From: Parvibaculum sp.
GTDB taxonomy: Bacteria; Pseudomonadota; Alphaproteobacteria; Parvibaculales; Parvibaculaceae
Length of the DNA stretch: 64,000 bases
NCBI GenBank assembly: GCA_019635955.1
Contig: JAHBYL010000007.1
Span: 20,757 to 84,756 of the forward strand
Direction: 5' to 3'
The notes under the pieces were generated by a model that did not search any database, had not been told where the DNA came from, and saw nothing but the letters and a program-made list of their open reading frames with translations. Below, piece after piece: positions 54,992 through 63,495 of the stretch; position 1 is the first letter of the stretch; each line of letters opens with the position of its first letter. The position numbers were made by a program, and so were the translations under genes.

Positions 54992-55662
54992 GAGCCCGGC
55001 GGACAGGTTACGGTGACGATGGTGGCGAAGTTGGCGCCGAGGCGCGAATCCGGATCGGTGAAAGCGGTTTCCGGCAGGCCAATCCAGACATTCTCCACGT
55101 TGGGCGTTTCGCTCTTCGCGTCGCAACCTTCGGGGACCTTGCCGGTCAGGCGGACCGGATCGGCCTTTTCATAGTCGATGGAGATGTAATAGGACGGATC
55201 GTAGACGCGCAGCTTTGCGGCGGAGGCTGCCGTCGGCAGTTGCGGCGTCTCGACCGGGACACGGAAGGAGAGCGACAGCCTTCCCGTTTCGTCATCCCAT
55301 GCGGACTTGCCGTCAAGCGCCGTCCCGAGCGCGGCTGTCTCGCCGCCGAAAGTCAGTTCGGTGAAGTAGTCCCATTCGGCGAGGTTCTGCAGGTTGATCT
55401 CGGCAAGGCCTGCGAGCCACTCCTCGTCATAACCCTTTTCCATGCGCGACGCGCCTTCCATGGCAAAGGCCGAATAGAACTCATCGAACGTCCAGACGAT
55501 ACCGACGGCTTCGATGCGGCCTTGATCGTCGAAGATGAGTTCCGTGCGCATGTCGATCCAGACATGCGGATGGGCCGTGGCGGGCGGGGCGGACAGGCAC
55601 CATGCGGCGAAGGCGATGAATGCCGCCGCTATGCCTGCCTTGACCTTTCCCCGTCCGGACAC
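54988..55662 (-). CDS. DUF1007-family periplasmic metal-associated protein
   Basis: A 224-residue protein with a signal peptide ending near PPATA (about residue 30), so the mature protein begins HPHVWID: an N-terminal His pair that can ligate metal. The rest is strand-rich with conserved IVWTFDEFYS and YDPSYYISI segments typical of DUF1007. It is commonly found next to NicO permeases, as here, and probably delivers or binds the transported metal in the periplasm. Which metal is not known. Confidence 0.87.
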   Translation of the reverse strand: MSGRGKVKAGIAAAFIAFAAWCLSAPPATAHPHVWIDMRTELIFDDQGRIEAVGIVWTFDEFYSAFAMEGASRMEKGYDEEWLAGLAEINLQNLAEWDYFTELTFGGETAALGTALDGKSAWDDETGRLSLSFRVPVETPQLPTAASAAKLRVYDPSYYISIDYEKADPVRLTGKVPEGCDAKSETPNVENVWIGLPETAFTDPDSRLGANFATIVTVTCPPGS

Positions 55663-55668
55663 TTTGTC

Positions 55669-56808
55669 TCAATACCCTTCGAGAGTGGCGAAGCGCTCGC
55701 GATGGAAATTGCCGTCGCCGAAGCTGGCGGCGGCGACGCGGGCACGCTTCATGAAGAGACCGACATCGAACTGGTCGGTCATGCCCATGCCGCCATGCAT
55801 CTGCAGGCCTTCGTTCGTCATGAGCGTCGCGGTGTCGGAAAGACGCGCCTTCGCGAGACAGGCGATCAGCGGCACGTCGTTGCGGCGCTCCTCGATCGCG
55901 GTGAGGCCGTCGAGCACCACCGAGCGGCAGAGCTCGATCTCCGCGAAGAGCGCAGCCATGCGGTGCTGCAGCGCCTGGAAGGAGCCGATGACCTTGCCGA
56001 ACTGCTTGCGCTCCTTGAGGTAGGCGAGCGTCGTGTCGAAAGTTGCCTGCACAAGGCCGAGCATTTCGGCGGAGAGGCCGATACGGGCGATGTCGAGCAC
56101 CTGTTCGAGCACATCGATGCCGCCATCGATGGAGCCGAGCACGGACGATGCAGGCACCGACACATTGCTGAACTCGACATTGGCGGCATTGCGGTTGTCC
56201 ACCATCTGCGTGCGGGTCACCTTCACGCCTTCGTCCTTCGGATCGACGAGGAAGAGGGTGATGCCGGAACGGTCGCTTTCCGTACCGCTGGTGCGGGCAA
56301 CAACGATCAGCTGGTCGGCGACATGGCCGTCCAGCACGAAGGTCTTCTTGCCGGTGATGCGGAAGGAAGAGCCATCGGCTTCGGCGCGCGTCGCGATGCG
56401 GGTGGGATTGTGATGGGTGCCTTCCTCGAGCGCGAGCGCAAGGATGCGATCGCCCGCCGCGATCGCGGAGAGAATTTCCTGGCGCTGCGTCGCGTTGCCG
56501 GCGAGCTGCACGGCGGAGCCGCCGAGCAGAACCGTCGAGACGAGAGGCGAAGCGGCGAGCGTGCGGCCGGCCTGTTCGAGCACGAGGCCGAGGCCGACAG
56601 GGCCGAATTCGGTGCCGCCATACTTCTCGGAAATCATGATGCCGGCGAAGCCGAGATCGGCCATTTCCTTCCAGGCCGCGCGATCGAAGCCCGTCGCGTC
56701 CTTGCTATCGCGGAGTTTGCGCAAATTGGCGACCGGCAGGCGCTCCTGAAAGAACTGCGTTGCGGTGTCGCGGAGAAGCTGTTGCTCCTCGGTCAATACA
56801 AGTGCCAT
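55669..56808 (-). CDS. Acyl-CoA dehydrogenase, smaller subunit type
   Basis: A 379-residue flavoprotein. The N-terminal helical domain (to about 125), central beta domain and C-terminal helical domain are present, the latter with MHGGMGMTDQFDVGLFMKRAR (about 338-358). The end lacks the EGGTSE-type segment found in its partner at 56884-58080. This complementary arrangement resembles alpha2-beta2 heteromeric ACADs of steroid or branched-chain degradation (FadE26/27-like). Substrate not known. Confidence 0.88.
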   Translation of the reverse strand: MALVLTEEQQLLRDTATQFFQERLPVANLRKLRDSKDATGFDRAAWKEMADLGFAGIMISEKYGGTEFGPVGLGLVLEQAGRTLAASPLVSTVLLGGSAVQLAGNATQRQEILSAIAAGDRILALALEEGTHHNPTRIATRAEADGSSFRITGKKTFVLDGHVADQLIVVARTSGTESDRSGITLFLVDPKDEGVKVTRTQMVDNRNAANVEFSNVSVPASSVLGSIDGGIDVLEQVLDIARIGLSAEMLGLVQATFDTTLAYLKERKQFGKVIGSFQALQHRMAALFAEIELCRSVVLDGLTAIEERRNDVPLIACLAKARLSDTATLMTNEGLQMHGGMGMTDQFDVGLFMKRARVAAASFGDGNFHRERFATLEGY

Positions 56809-56883
56809 CTGTTCCAGATTTCGTTTCGTTGTTTCAAATGAGCTGTCGAGGGCGCGCCCGTTAGGCGCGCTCCTGAAATACGG

Positions 56884-58080
56884 TCAGTCCGGCAGTCCGA
56901 GAACGCGCTTCGAGACGACGTTCAGCTGCACTTCGCTGGTGCCGCCTTCGATGGAGTTACCCTTCGAACGAAGCCAGGAGCGTGTGATGCCGATTTCGTC
57001 GTCGCTGAAACCGTCGCCTTCCCAGCCGAGCGCCTGCGTGCCCATCAGTTCGAGCAGCAGTTCGTAGCGGCGCTTGTTCAGCTCCGTGCCGTAATATTTG
57101 AAGATCGAGCTTGCGGCGCCCGGACCCTGTCCGGCCTTCGCTTCTTCCATCGAGCGCTGCATGGTGAGCGCAAAAGCCTTCGAGTCCATCTTCTGGCGGG
57201 TGATGTGGTCGCGGAGCTGCGGGCTCGCGATCCTGCCGTCGACTTCGCCGAAATATTCCTTCGCAACCTGATCGAGGCCGCCGAGGCCGCTGCCGGAGCC
57301 GACGCCGCCAAGGCCCATGCCGGAGATCATCTCGCGCTCGTGCTGCAGCAGGCGCTTGGCGATCGTCCAGCCCTTGTTCAGTTCGCCGACGAGATTGCCT
57401 TTCGGCACCTTCACATCGGTGAAGAAGGTTTCGCAGAAGGGCGAGGCGCCGGAGATCATGGTGATGGGGCGGGCTTCCACGCCGGGCGACATCATGTCGA
57501 AGAGCAGGAAGCTGATGCCGTCATGCTTCTTCGCCGGATCGGTGCGGACGAGGCAGAATATCCAGTCGGCCTTGTCGGCATAGGAGGTCCAGATCTTCTG
57601 GCCGTTGACGAGATAATGGTCGCCCTTGTCTTCGCACTTCGTCTGCAGACCGGCGAGATCGGAGCCCGCGCCCGGCTCGGAATAGCCCTGGCACCAGCGG
57701 ATTTCGCCGCGCACGATCTTCGGCAGATGTTCCTTCTTCTGCTCTTCATTCGCGAATTCGAGCAGGGCCGGCCCGAGCATCCAGATGCCGAAGCTCGACA
57801 GCGCGGGCCGGGCCCGGATGCGCCGAAGCTCCTGCTGGAGCACGAGATTTTCCTCTTTCGAGAGGCCGCCGCCGCCATATGCCGCCGGCCAGGTCGGCGC
57901 GGTCCAGCCACGCGAGGCCATGCGGTCGAGCCAGAGCTTCGCTTCCGGGTTCTTGTATTTGGCGTTGCGGCCGCCCCAGACAGTCTCGTCCTCGGAGGCC
58001 ATGGGGGTCCGCATGGTGGGCGGGCAATTCTCTTCAAGCCAGGCCCTGGTCTCCTGACGGAATTTCTCAAGCGCTTCCAT
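56884..58080 (-). CDS. Acyl-CoA dehydrogenase, larger subunit type
   Basis: A 398-residue flavoprotein with an N-terminal helical domain containing WGGRNAKYKNPEAKLWLDRMASRGWTAPTWPAAYGG, FAD-contacting QGYSEPGAGSDLAGLQ near 132-147, WTSYADKADW, and the end SIEGGTSEVQLNVVSKRVLGLP. The ATG at 58080 follows AAAGAG. The adjacent, distinct ACAD gene in the same direction suggests a heterotetramer acting in beta-oxidation of bulky or branched acyl-CoA. Confidence 0.9.
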   Translation of the reverse strand: MEALEKFRQETRAWLEENCPPTMRTPMASEDETVWGGRNAKYKNPEAKLWLDRMASRGWTAPTWPAAYGGGGLSKEENLVLQQELRRIRARPALSSFGIWMLGPALLEFANEEQKKEHLPKIVRGEIRWCQGYSEPGAGSDLAGLQTKCEDKGDHYLVNGQKIWTSYADKADWIFCLVRTDPAKKHDGISFLLFDMMSPGVEARPITMISGASPFCETFFTDVKVPKGNLVGELNKGWTIAKRLLQHEREMISGMGLGGVGSGSGLGGLDQVAKEYFGEVDGRIASPQLRDHITRQKMDSKAFALTMQRSMEEAKAGQGPGAASSIFKYYGTELNKRRYELLLELMGTQALGWEGDGFSDDEIGITRSWLRSKGNSIEGGTSEVQLNVVSKRVLGLPD

Positions 58081-58234
58081 AATCGTCTCTTTCAGCAAGC
58101 GGTTCTTGTTGCCGACACAATATCAGCCGGCCTTGGGCAGGCAACCTGCAAGCGGTGAAAAGATAAGGCCTGGCCGGGTAGAATCATCCGCTCGACGAGC
58201 ATTATCGCCCGCTGCGCAAAGGCGGGGATAAGTC

Positions 58235-58266
58235 AAAAGGCCGGCCCTTTCGGGACCGGCCTTTTT
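58235..58266. terminator. Terminator after the acyl-CoA synthetase gene
   Basis: AAAAGGCCGG (58235-58244) pairs with CCGGCCTTTT (56-65 of that line) with an inner CCC/GGG extension; T-runs on both strands allow bidirectional action. Confidence 0.85.
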
Positions 58267-58291
58267 CTGTTTCGTTTCAGGGCGTTCGCGC

Positions 58292-59902
58292 TCAGGCGAC
58301 GCCGAGCTCGCGCTTGGCGAATTCGGTTACACCCTTGTAATCCGCCTTGCCGTTCGGGGCGCGGAAGGGGATGCCACCGATCAGGATGCGCTTCGGCGTC
58401 TTGTAGCCGGCAAGCTTGTCGCGAACATGGGCGCGCAAGGCTTCCTCATCGAAGCTCGCGCCATTGTTCAGCTTCACGATGCCGGTGACCGCCTGTCCCC
58501 ATTTCTCGTCCGGCAGGCCGACGACCAGCGCGTCCTCGACGGCGGGATGCGTCTTCAGCACTTCCTCGACTTCCTCCGGGTAGACCTTCTCGCCCGCCGT
58601 ATTGATGCAGACCGAGCCGCGGCCGAGCAGCGTCAGCGTGCCATCCGGCTCCACCAGGCACCAGTCGCCGGGGATCGAATAGCGTTCGCCGCGCACCGTC
58701 TTGAAGGTCTTGGCGCTCTTTTCCGGGTCCTTGTAGTAGCCGACGGGAATCGGCGCACCGAGCGCGATGAAGCCCGGCTTGCCGGAGCCCGGTACGACCG
58801 GCTCGTCATTCTCGTCGAAGACCTTGCAGCGTTCGCCGATCTGGAATTTCGCGGTGGCGACCTCGCCATCCTTGGTCATCAGCGAGGAGCCGAGGCCGAC
58901 GGCTTCCGACGCGCCGAAGCTGTCGGTCATGATGGCGTTCGGCATGTATTTCAGAAGGCCGCGTTTCACTTCTGTCGACCACATCACGCCGGAGGAAATG
59001 ATCGTGACGATGGAGGAGAGATCGTATTTGCCGGGCACTTCTTCCAGCGCGCGCAGCATCGGCTTTGCGAAGGCATCGCCCACGATCGCGACCTGCTGCA
59101 CCTTGTTGCGGTCTACCGCCTCCCAGAGCTCATGCGGATCGAGCGATACGCTGTCGAGCGTCACGACGCAGCCGCCGGACAGCATGTTGCCATTTGCGGT
59201 GAGGAGGCCGGTGCCATGCATAAGCGGGCAGGCCGGGATCATCGGGCCCGCAGGGCCGACTTCCTTGATCGAGGCGACGAGCGCATCGAGCGTCTCCGGC
59301 ACGGGGCCCAGCCGGCGAAGCGCCGAGAGCTGAACCTCGCGCAGATCGTCATGCGTCCACATCACGCCTTTCGGCATGCCGGTGGTGCCGCCCGTGTAGA
59401 TGAAGAGCATGTCGTCAGGCGAGCGCTTGATGTCGAGCTGGCCGCCGCTTCCTTGCGTGGCGAGATCCTCAAAGCGTTCGGCGAAAGGCGCGATCTCGCC
59501 GCCATCGTTTACTTCGACGAAGGTGCCCACCTTGTTGAGCCGCGGGCGGATTTCCTCAATCACATCGCGGAACTCGCTGCCATAGACGACGGTCTGCGCA
59601 TCCGAATTGTCGAAGATGTAGAAGACTTCGTCCGGCTTGTAGCGGTAGTTCACGTTCACATGGGTCAGCCGCGCCTTGTAGCAGGCGGCGAGCGTTTCCA
59701 TGTATTCGGGCCGGTTGCGCATATAGAAGGCGACCTTGTCGCCCGGCTTCGCGCCGCGCTCGATGAGCGCGCGGGCGAGATTGTTGCTGCGCTTCGTCGT
59801 CTCGCCCCAGGTGATGCGGCGGGTGCCGTGCACGAAGGCAGGCGCGTCTTTCGGCAGAACGGGGGAAATGGCGTCGAGAATGTCCCCGAGGTTCCAAGGC
59901 AT
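58292..59902 (-). CDS. Acyl-CoA synthetase (AMP-forming)
   Basis: A 536-residue adenylating enzyme. The A3 motif is YTGGTTGMPKGV near residues 170-181, followed by SFGASE and the A8-type GDWCLVEPDGTLTLLGRG with the catalytic Lys in the C-terminal domain near 515. It activates a fatty or related carboxylic acid with CoA. The ATG at 59902 follows GGGAGGA. With the two ACADs downstream it suggests a degradative set; its relatives include FadD3-like enzymes, but the substrate is unproven. Confidence 0.9.
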   Translation of the reverse strand: MPWNLGDILDAISPVLPKDAPAFVHGTRRITWGETTKRSNNLARALIERGAKPGDKVAFYMRNRPEYMETLAACYKARLTHVNVNYRYKPDEVFYIFDNSDAQTVVYGSEFRDVIEEIRPRLNKVGTFVEVNDGGEIAPFAERFEDLATQGSGGQLDIKRSPDDMLFIYTGGTTGMPKGVMWTHDDLREVQLSALRRLGPVPETLDALVASIKEVGPAGPMIPACPLMHGTGLLTANGNMLSGGCVVTLDSVSLDPHELWEAVDRNKVQQVAIVGDAFAKPMLRALEEVPGKYDLSSIVTIISSGVMWSTEVKRGLLKYMPNAIMTDSFGASEAVGLGSSLMTKDGEVATAKFQIGERCKVFDENDEPVVPGSGKPGFIALGAPIPVGYYKDPEKSAKTFKTVRGERYSIPGDWCLVEPDGTLTLLGRGSVCINTAGEKVYPEEVEEVLKTHPAVEDALVVGLPDEKWGQAVTGIVKLNNGASFDEEALRAHVRDKLAGYKTPKRILIGGIPFRAPNGKADYKGVTEFAKRELGVA

Positions 59903-60017
59903 TGCAGTCCTCCCAGACTTGGTGATGCAGGCTCCCGCCTCTTGAACGGACGGGTGGGCCAATTCTTTTGCGGACACTATAGGTGGGAATTGCGGAGCGG
60001 TCATCCGCAACACGGGG

Positions 60018-60908
60018 TCAGCAGGGAAGGCCCGGGCCTTCGCCGGCGCTGGCCACGAGGCAGGTGACCGAGGTGCCCGGTGCGCCGGACCTGAGGACCT
60101 CCTCGATAACGTCGCGGAAAGCGCCGTCCACGCGGACCGCCGTATTGGGATTCATGCGGCCGTTATAGGGCCTGCCCGAAATATGGGTAATCGCGTTCAG
60201 CTGGGTCGAGTTCACGGCGATCAGATAGGAGACACCGCCTTCGCGCAGCACCAGCGGTCCGCCCGACCAGCCCGGCATCATGTCGCAATCGTGATTGAAG
60301 ACGCGCAGGTCGAAGCCGTTGAGATCGGAAAAGCGCTTCGGCATGGGGCCGCATCTGTCCGACACCTGCAGCGGCCCGCGCTCGCCATTATGGCCAGCGA
60401 GCAGGAAGGTGGCGCCCTCCGCCCGCAGCCTTGTTGCCTCCGTTTCGTCGAGGACAAGGGGGACGAGCCGGTCGAGGCTTTCCGGCAGGCGGCGATCGAG
60501 CACGGCGACCGCCCAGTCATTGTGCCAGTTGCGATAGAGCTTCACGGCACCGGTCTTGAGGAAGGTGATGCGGGCGGCGCGGGCAGCATCCGCTCCGGGG
60601 TGGAATGCACAATCGGTGAGGAAGCCGCCGCCCGGGCCGACAAAGGCATGGGCAACGGTGACGATGACGTCGAAGCGCGGCGTGACGTGGCGCCCGGGAT
60701 CGGCGATCAGCGCGCCGACGGGGCGGCGGGTCGTTCCCTCGCAGACAATGGTGCCGACGCCGCTCATGCCATCCTCGGGGCGGATGTCGCGGCGGTCGTC
60801 ATGGCCGAAAATGTTGGAGGCGGAAGGCGCGGGCACGAGGAAAAGGATCAGCAGGCCGAGGCCTGCCGCGCGCATTGCCTTTGCGATTGCGCCATCCGTG
60901 CCGTGCAT
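60018..60908 (-). CDS. Secreted trypsin-like serine protease
   Basis: A 296-residue exported protein with a signal peptide to about residue 31. The catalytic triad is complete: His87 (VTVAHAF), Asp131 (HNDWAVAVL) and Ser215 (MPGWSGGP). The fold is chymotrypsin-like (S1), and Cys pairs suggest disulfides in the periplasm or outside the cell. No PDZ or transmembrane domain is seen, so it is not a DegP type. Substrate unknown. It stands downstream of the ferric-reductase-like gene, in the same direction. Confidence 0.85.
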   Translation of the reverse strand: MHGTDGAIAKAMRAAGLGLLILFLVPAPSASNIFGHDDRRDIRPEDGMSGVGTIVCEGTTRRPVGALIADPGRHVTPRFDVIVTVAHAFVGPGGGFLTDCAFHPGADAARAARITFLKTGAVKLYRNWHNDWAVAVLDRRLPESLDRLVPLVLDETEATRLRAEGATFLLAGHNGERGPLQVSDRCGPMPKRFSDLNGFDLRVFNHDCDMMPGWSGGPLVLREGGVSYLIAVNSTQLNAITHISGRPYNGRMNPNTAVRVDGAFRDVIEEVLRSGAPGTSVTCLVASAGEGPGLPC

Positions 60909-60991
60909 TCCGGGAAGCCCTCGGAACGGTCACACCGGGCACAGAATATCACGGATGACGCAACGGCAGAGGGACAATTCGGCGTGATCGC

Positions 60992-61612
60992 TCAGGCCGC
61001 GGCGGGCGCCGGTTTCCGCCGCCTTCTCGCCCAGGCGGCGATGCGGAGGCCCAGGGCGGCGAAGCCGAGCGCGGCGGTGGCGATGAAGATGATGCGGGGC
61101 TCGGGCGGCGTTTCGCGGGCGATGCGGCCGAGATAGGAGTTCATGAAGATCGCCCAGATGTAATAGCTGCCGGTGAGATGGAGCCGCCGCCAGACCACGG
61201 GCCCGAGCTTCCTCACCGACCAGTCGTTTGAGGTGAGCGCCATGAGCGAAATGAAGGCATAGGCGCCGCCCCCGCCCACGATCGTCACGATGTCCGGCGT
61301 TTCTCCGATCGCGATGAAGAAACCTGTCAGCGCGCCCAGATGGATGAAATGGGCGAGCGCGAAGGAAAGGCCGATATAGCGCCGGTTCCGGCGGAGCCAG
61401 CGTGTGCCATCCGAGGGGAAGAGCTGGGCGAGGGCACCGGCCGAGAAAGCGACGATGAAGATCAGAAAGGCGAGGCGGGCCGTGTAGCGCGTCAGGTGCT
61501 GGAGCCCGTCGCTCCCCATGCCCCAGAGCCCGAAGCTCAGGGCGGCGATGAGGGCCGCGCCCGCGAGGGTGGCGGCGAAGAGCCAGTAGGGGCGGGAGCG
61601 GGTTTGGGCCAT
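60992..61612 (-). CDS. Ferric-reductase-like transmembrane protein
   Basis: A 206-residue membrane protein with about six helices. His residues at the ends of helices (LQHLTRYTARLAF, AHFIHLGALTG, and RLHLTGSYYIW) fit the haem-binding pattern of the ferric reductase-like domain (PF01794) also seen in MsrQ/YedZ. No flavin or NAD domain is attached, so an electron donor partner would be needed. The ATG at 61612 is used. It is divergent from a TetR regulator with two operators between, which very probably control it. Confidence 0.8.
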   Translation of the reverse strand: MAQTRSRPYWLFAATLAGAALIAALSFGLWGMGSDGLQHLTRYTARLAFLIFIVAFSAGALAQLFPSDGTRWLRRNRRYIGLSFALAHFIHLGALTGFFIAIGETPDIVTIVGGGGAYAFISLMALTSNDWSVRKLGPVVWRRLHLTGSYYIWAIFMNSYLGRIARETPPEPRIIFIATAALGFAALGLRIAAWARRRRKPAPAAA

Positions 61613-61628
61613 CGTTGCGGTTCCGGAA

Positions 61629-61657
61629 TTTTCATACAGCGTGTATGATTCTATAAT
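61629..61657 (+). promoter_or_regulatory. Promoter of the tetR gene
   Basis: TATAAT at 61652-61657 is a perfect -10; TTTTCA at 61629-61634 is an acceptable -35 at 17 bases. The left operator lies between the two elements, as expected for autoregulation. Confidence 0.6.
61632..61648. promoter_or_regulatory. TetR-type operator, left copy
   Basis: TCATACA-GCG-TGTATGA is a perfect 7+7 inverted repeat. It is almost identical to the one at 61671-61687. Confidence 0.8.
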
Positions 61658-61670
61658 CCAGTTCCGAAAA

Positions 61671-61687
61671 TCATACAAGCTGTATGA
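61671..61687. promoter_or_regulatory. TetR-type operator, right copy
   Basis: TCATACA-AGC-TGTATGA repeats the left site with the same arms and a different centre, 39 bases on. Its right arm overlaps the proposed tetR start codon. Confidence 0.8.
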
Positions 61688-62304
61688 AAAGTTCCCTTTC
61701 CATGTCCTCACCCCGCACCGCGCCTGCCAAGAAGCCCTCCCGAAACCGCGTGAAGCTGATCGCGGCGGCGCGGCGGCTCTTTGCCGAGCGGGGCTATGCA
61801 GAGGTCGGCACGGAGGAGGTGGTGCGCGAGGCGGGCGTGACGCGGGGCGCGCTTTATCATCAGTTTGCGGATAAACGCGATCTCTTCCGCGCGGTGCTGG
61901 AAGAGATGCTGCCGGAGATCGGCCAGCGGCTTTATGAAGAGACGATGGCGCGGATCGGGCATGACCGCGAGGATCTGCAGGTGGGTGCGCGCGTGCTGCT
62001 CGGCATCTATGCGGAACCGGAAGTGCGGCGGCTCTTTCTGATCGAGGGGCCTGCGGTGCTCGGGCTCTCCGACTGGAAGGCGCTGCAGGCGCCGCTCTCG
62101 ACGCTCTTCCTCGACCATGCGCTTCGGCATCTCGTGGAGGAGGGGCTCATCGGCGAAAGCGAAATGCCCTCGCTCAACGAGCTTCTCTCCGGCGCGCTGC
62201 AACAGGCCGCACTCGGCATCGCCGCCGCTGACGACCCGGAAGCCGCGCGCGCATCTTATGCGGCAGGGCTCGACCGGATCATCGAGGGGCTGATGCGGGG
62301 GTGA
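61684..62304 (+). CDS. TetR-family transcriptional regulator
   Basis: A 206-residue repressor. The helix-turn-helix covers about residues 22-68 (RLFAERGYAEVGTEEVVREAGVTRGALYHQFADKRDLF), followed by a helical ligand-binding domain with no clear relatives of known specificity. The ATG at 61684 lies inside the right operator with no ribosome binding site, so translation may be leaderless or begin at the ATG at 61702. It most likely represses itself and the divergent ferric-reductase-like gene. Confidence 0.88.
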   Translation: MKSSLSMSSPRTAPAKKPSRNRVKLIAAARRLFAERGYAEVGTEEVVREAGVTRGALYHQFADKRDLFRAVLEEMLPEIGQRLYEETMARIGHDREDLQVGARVLLGIYAEPEVRRLFLIEGPAVLGLSDWKALQAPLSTLFLDHALRHLVEEGLIGESEMPSLNELLSGALQQAALGIAAADDPEAARASYAAGLDRIIEGLMRG

Positions 62305-62369
62305 CAGTAGCTGAAAACGACTGCACAACCTTCATCATTGCCATACATTCTTTATAGCCAAGTAATTTC

Positions 62370-63200
62370 TTACTCTGTGACCTCAACAACCTTTACGCCG
62401 AGAGAGTTCTGCAGAGTGGTAAGTTCGACGGGCATGTTGCGCCCGAGAACTAAAGCTACTCCAACCTCGCGGATATCATCCTCTACGGAAGCGGATGCAG
62501 CTAGCACCGCTTTATACTTCACGCATTGGAAGAGGCCGCGGATAATGTCGACCTCGTTTGAAATATTTGACTTAACCTCCACTCCCAATAGCACTTTCCG
62601 AGATTCGAAAAGAACGTCTACTCGATCCCCGGAAGGCAGCGGATATTCAAGTTGTCCTCGAACTGCGGAACCTGGTAACCCAAGTAACGTAGGGCGCTCT
62701 GCAACAAACTCCTTTAACCTTCGATGCTCTTCACCCTCTCCTCCCCCGGCGCCTCGGCCTGTCTTTGCTCTCTCGATCAAGTGCTGGAGATTGAACTCAA
62801 CCGGTGCGAGGCCAAGTCCTTCGAGGACTTCGGACCAATAGGGGTATGCGAAGATTTCATTCCAATAGCCGGGTAGATACTGGCGTTTCTGAAGAGCAGA
62901 AAGTTTGTGATAGCCTCTGCTCTTCAGGAATCCATCAAACCCGTGGCCGGGCATGCCGGTCTTTTGATTGATCACCAATGCCTGAATTTGGGGAATTTCT
63001 AGTCGCCATTTCTTACGTTCGTTTAGATCGCCTAGGGTTCTGCCCACATCGCCGAGCACGTAGTCCAGATTCCTTGGATTAGGCATCCCGAGCTCTTCAG
63101 CCAAATTCTTGTAGAAAATCGGATGCTTTGACTTTGCTTGGCGTACCAATATCGGCAGCGCCTTCCGGGCCCTATGTTTGTAGAGCTTTTCCGTTTTCAT
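62370..63200 (-). CDS. PD-(D/E)XK nuclease-like protein, low-GC orphan
   Basis: A 276-residue protein that looks like an endonuclease. The C-terminal half has the PD-(D/E)XK pattern in order: Glu158 (GEEH), Asp195 (GDRVDVLF), Glu208-x-Lys210 (GVEVKS) and Gln225-xxx-Tyr229 (FQCVKY). The N-terminal 100 residues resemble a DNA-binding domain (FYKNLAEELGMPNPRNLDYVLG), followed by a conserved-looking IPQIQALVINQKTGMPG segment. GC content is far lower than its surroundings, suggesting transfer. No restriction methylase or defence gene is adjacent. AGGGGGA lies before the ATG. Confidence 0.7.
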   Translation of the reverse strand: MKTEKLYKHRARKALPILVRQAKSKHPIFYKNLAEELGMPNPRNLDYVLGDVGRTLGDLNERKKWRLEIPQIQALVINQKTGMPGHGFDGFLKSRGYHKLSALQKRQYLPGYWNEIFAYPYWSEVLEGLGLAPVEFNLQHLIERAKTGRGAGGGEGEEHRRLKEFVAERPTLLGLPGSAVRGQLEYPLPSGDRVDVLFESRKVLLGVEVKSNISNEVDIIRGLFQCVKYKAVLAASASVEDDIREVGVALVLGRNMPVELTTLQNSLGVKVVEVTE

Positions 63201-63495
63201 GGTTGAATCTTGTCCCCCTGAAGAGAGTTCCTGAATATCTCAGTCATCCGTTCAATGAAAACATTGAACCAATTGAGTGCTCTGTACAAAGATTTTTTAC
63301 GAGGGTCGGAGAAAAACAACGACCGATTGTGGGGCTGCAGTGAGGATCGCAGTTTTTCTCGCAGACAGAGCATCAGAAAAACTTTGAGGGAGTCCTATGT
63401 CATGAAGGGTGTGCTGCTTCTTCATGTGGTTGTGGGCCAAAAAGAAAGGGCGGCAACCGGAGTTGCCGCCCTGATGCGTTTCCGCGACGTGCGTA
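63201..63495. other. Low-GC spacer after the nuclease-like gene
   Basis: About 295 bases without a gene. It contains the inverted repeats GGTCG/CGACC (63304-63324) and AGTTTTTCT (63351-63359) / AGAAAAACT (63375-63383), and ends in a terminator. The low GC continues to about 63400, then native composition returns. The short plus-strand frame here is not supported. Confidence 0.5.
63438..63471 (-). terminator. Terminator of the gene at the right edge
   Basis: GGGCGGCAAC (63448-63457) pairs with GTTGCCGCCC (63462-63471) around CGGA; TTTCTTTTTGG follows on the minus strand. Confidence 0.85.
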
